Shown piece by piece: positions 14,518-15,257 of a stretch of 15,257 nt of DNA. The stretch is from Sphingomonadales bacterium (GTDB lineage: Bacteria > Pseudomonadota > Alphaproteobacteria > Sphingomonadales > Sphingomonadaceae): NCBI GenBank assembly GCA_025360285.1, contig JANYCM010000400.1, positions 1-15,257 on the forward strand, in the 5' to 3' direction. The position numbers and the translations under genes are program-made. Under the pieces are notes generated by a model that was given only the letters and a program-made list of their open reading frames with translations, did no database searches and was not told where the DNA came from. How positions within the stretch are numbered: the first letter of the stretch is position 1; each line of letters begins with the position of its first letter.

Positions 14518-14536
14518 CGCGTCTGGCAAGCCGGGG

Positions 14537-15166
14537 ATGAGCGCGGCGATCGACATTGCCGCCGCCCGGCCGCTGCTGGCGGCGCTCGACATGGCCGGGG
14601 TAGCGGTGTTCGCCGTTTCCGGCGCGCTGGCGGCGGCGCGGGCGCGGCAAACCATCGTCACCTTCGCCTTTTTCGCCGCGGTCACCGGCATCGGCGGCGG
14701 CACCTTGCGCGATCTGCTGATCGGCGCACCGGTTTTCTGGGTCGGCCGGTCGGATTATCTCGGCGTCTGCCTTGTCGCCGCCGGTGCGGTCTGGCTGCTG
14801 CGCGCCGATCGCTGGCGGCTGTCGGCCTTGCTGTGGTTCGATGCCATCGGCCTGGCGGCCTATGCCGTCATCGGCGCCGCCAAGGCCAGCAGCTATGGCC
14901 TTCCGGCGCTGCCCGCAATCGTCATGGGGGTGCTGTCGGCGAGCTTTGGCGGCATCATCCGCGATGTGCTGGCGGGTGAACCTTCCATCCTGCTGCGGCG
15001 CGAAATCTATGTCTCGGCGGCCGCCCTGGGGGCGACGGTGTTCATCGGGTTGCTGGACCTGGGCACCGGGGTCACCATCGCCGGGGCCCTGGGCATTGCC
15101 GCCGGCTTTGGCTTGCGCGCGCTGGCCATTGCGCGCGGCTTGGCCCTGCCGGGCTACCGCGACTAG
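14537..15166 (+). CDS. TRIC / UPF0126 family membrane protein (YadS/YicG-like)
   Basis: This is a 209-residue protein with seven predicted membrane helices arranged as two similar three-helix repeats plus one. The repeat signatures are LDMAGVAVFAVSGALAAARA with GIGGGTLRDLLIG (51-63) and FDAIGLAAYAVIGAAKA with SASFGGIIRDVLAG (134-147), followed by LLRREIYVSAAALGA. These are the glycine-rich kinks of trimeric intracellular cation (TRIC) channel homologues, which conduct monovalent cations; the physiological role in bacteria is not settled. The frame is open far upstream across the ABC ATPase gene, but ATG 14537 is the start that fits the family N-terminus. The ribosome binding site is poor (GGGG abutting the ATG). 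Confidence 0.92.
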   Translation: MSAAIDIAAARPLLAALDMAGVAVFAVSGALAAARARQTIVTFAFFAAVTGIGGGTLRDLLIGAPVFWVGRSDYLGVCLVAAGAVWLLRADRWRLSALLWFDAIGLAAYAVIGAAKASSYGLPALPAIVMGVLSASFGGIIRDVLAGEPSILLRREIYVSAAALGATVFIGLLDLGTGVTIAGALGIAAGFGLRALAIARGLALPGYRD

Positions 15167-15257
15167 GCTGTGAACTCATAAATGGCTAGGGTCGGGATCG
15201 CCCGGCGCGGCGTTCTGGCGGTTCCGGGCACGCGAAGGCGGGCGTCCACGCCCCCGG
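15167..15257. other. Non-coding tail of the window
   Basis: No gene is seen in these 91 bases after the TRIC-like stop. A perfect inverted repeat GGGCGT-CC-ACGCCC lies at 15240-15253 without a following T-run inside the window. The AT-rich stretch just after the stop (CTGTGAACTCATAAATGG, 15169-15186) stands out from the GC-rich surroundings. Whatever follows lies outside the window. Confidence 0.4.

Noticed and set aside
13757..14536. The + frame of the TRIC-like protein open for 260 codons upstream of 14537
   Set aside because: It runs antisense through the ABC ATPase gene, gives a low-complexity Arg/Gln/Gly-rich peptide, and family members begin at about 14537.

Overview
This window reads as chromosomal DNA from a high-GC alphaproteobacterium, most likely a sphingomonad-type member. 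The reasons are the sucD ... sucA-sucB ... lpdA gene order, the GC-rich codon use, and a 'GPSWAR.DWP'-like SucA N-terminus that I associate with that group. Genus and species cannot be read from the sequence.

Bases 1-7965 hold the succinyl-CoA synthetase / 2-oxoglutarate dehydrogenase (ODH) segment of the TCA cycle: the 3' half of sucD, then sucA (E1), sucB (E2) and lpdA (E3), all on the + strand. The ODH core is interrupted twice. Between sucD and sucA lie three small genes joined by 1-4 nt overlaps or near-abutting ends: a membrane-hairpin protein, a single-span protein and a CPCC-motif protein. Between sucB and lpdA lies a complete vapB-vapC type II toxin-antitoxin module of visibly lower GC. 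It has its own promoter and operator, and the 3' end of vapC overlaps the lpdA start by 8 nt. The TA promoter may therefore feed lpdA.

Bases 7966-11171 hold two co-directional genes I cannot assign. One encodes a 534-residue PDZ-like protein without a signal peptide. The other encodes a 508-residue, almost wholly helical protein with a coiled coil and one central hydrophobic stretch. They are 15 nt apart, each has a strong Shine-Dalgarno sequence, and they look like a two-gene unit. This is the best candidate in the window for something undescribed.

Bases 11184-12477 hold a divergent pair: an XRE/MmyB-like regulator (- strand) and a four-span membrane protein (+ strand), with an inverted repeat between them. 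Bases 12474-14494 (- strand) hold an ABC exporter permease and its ATPase, joined by an ATGA overlap. Diverging from the ATPase at 14537 is a TRIC/UPF0126 family membrane protein. The last 91 bases carry no gene that I can see.

I see no rRNA, tRNA, CRISPR array, transposase or complete insertion sequence. Coding density is high and no gap exceeds about 210 bases.
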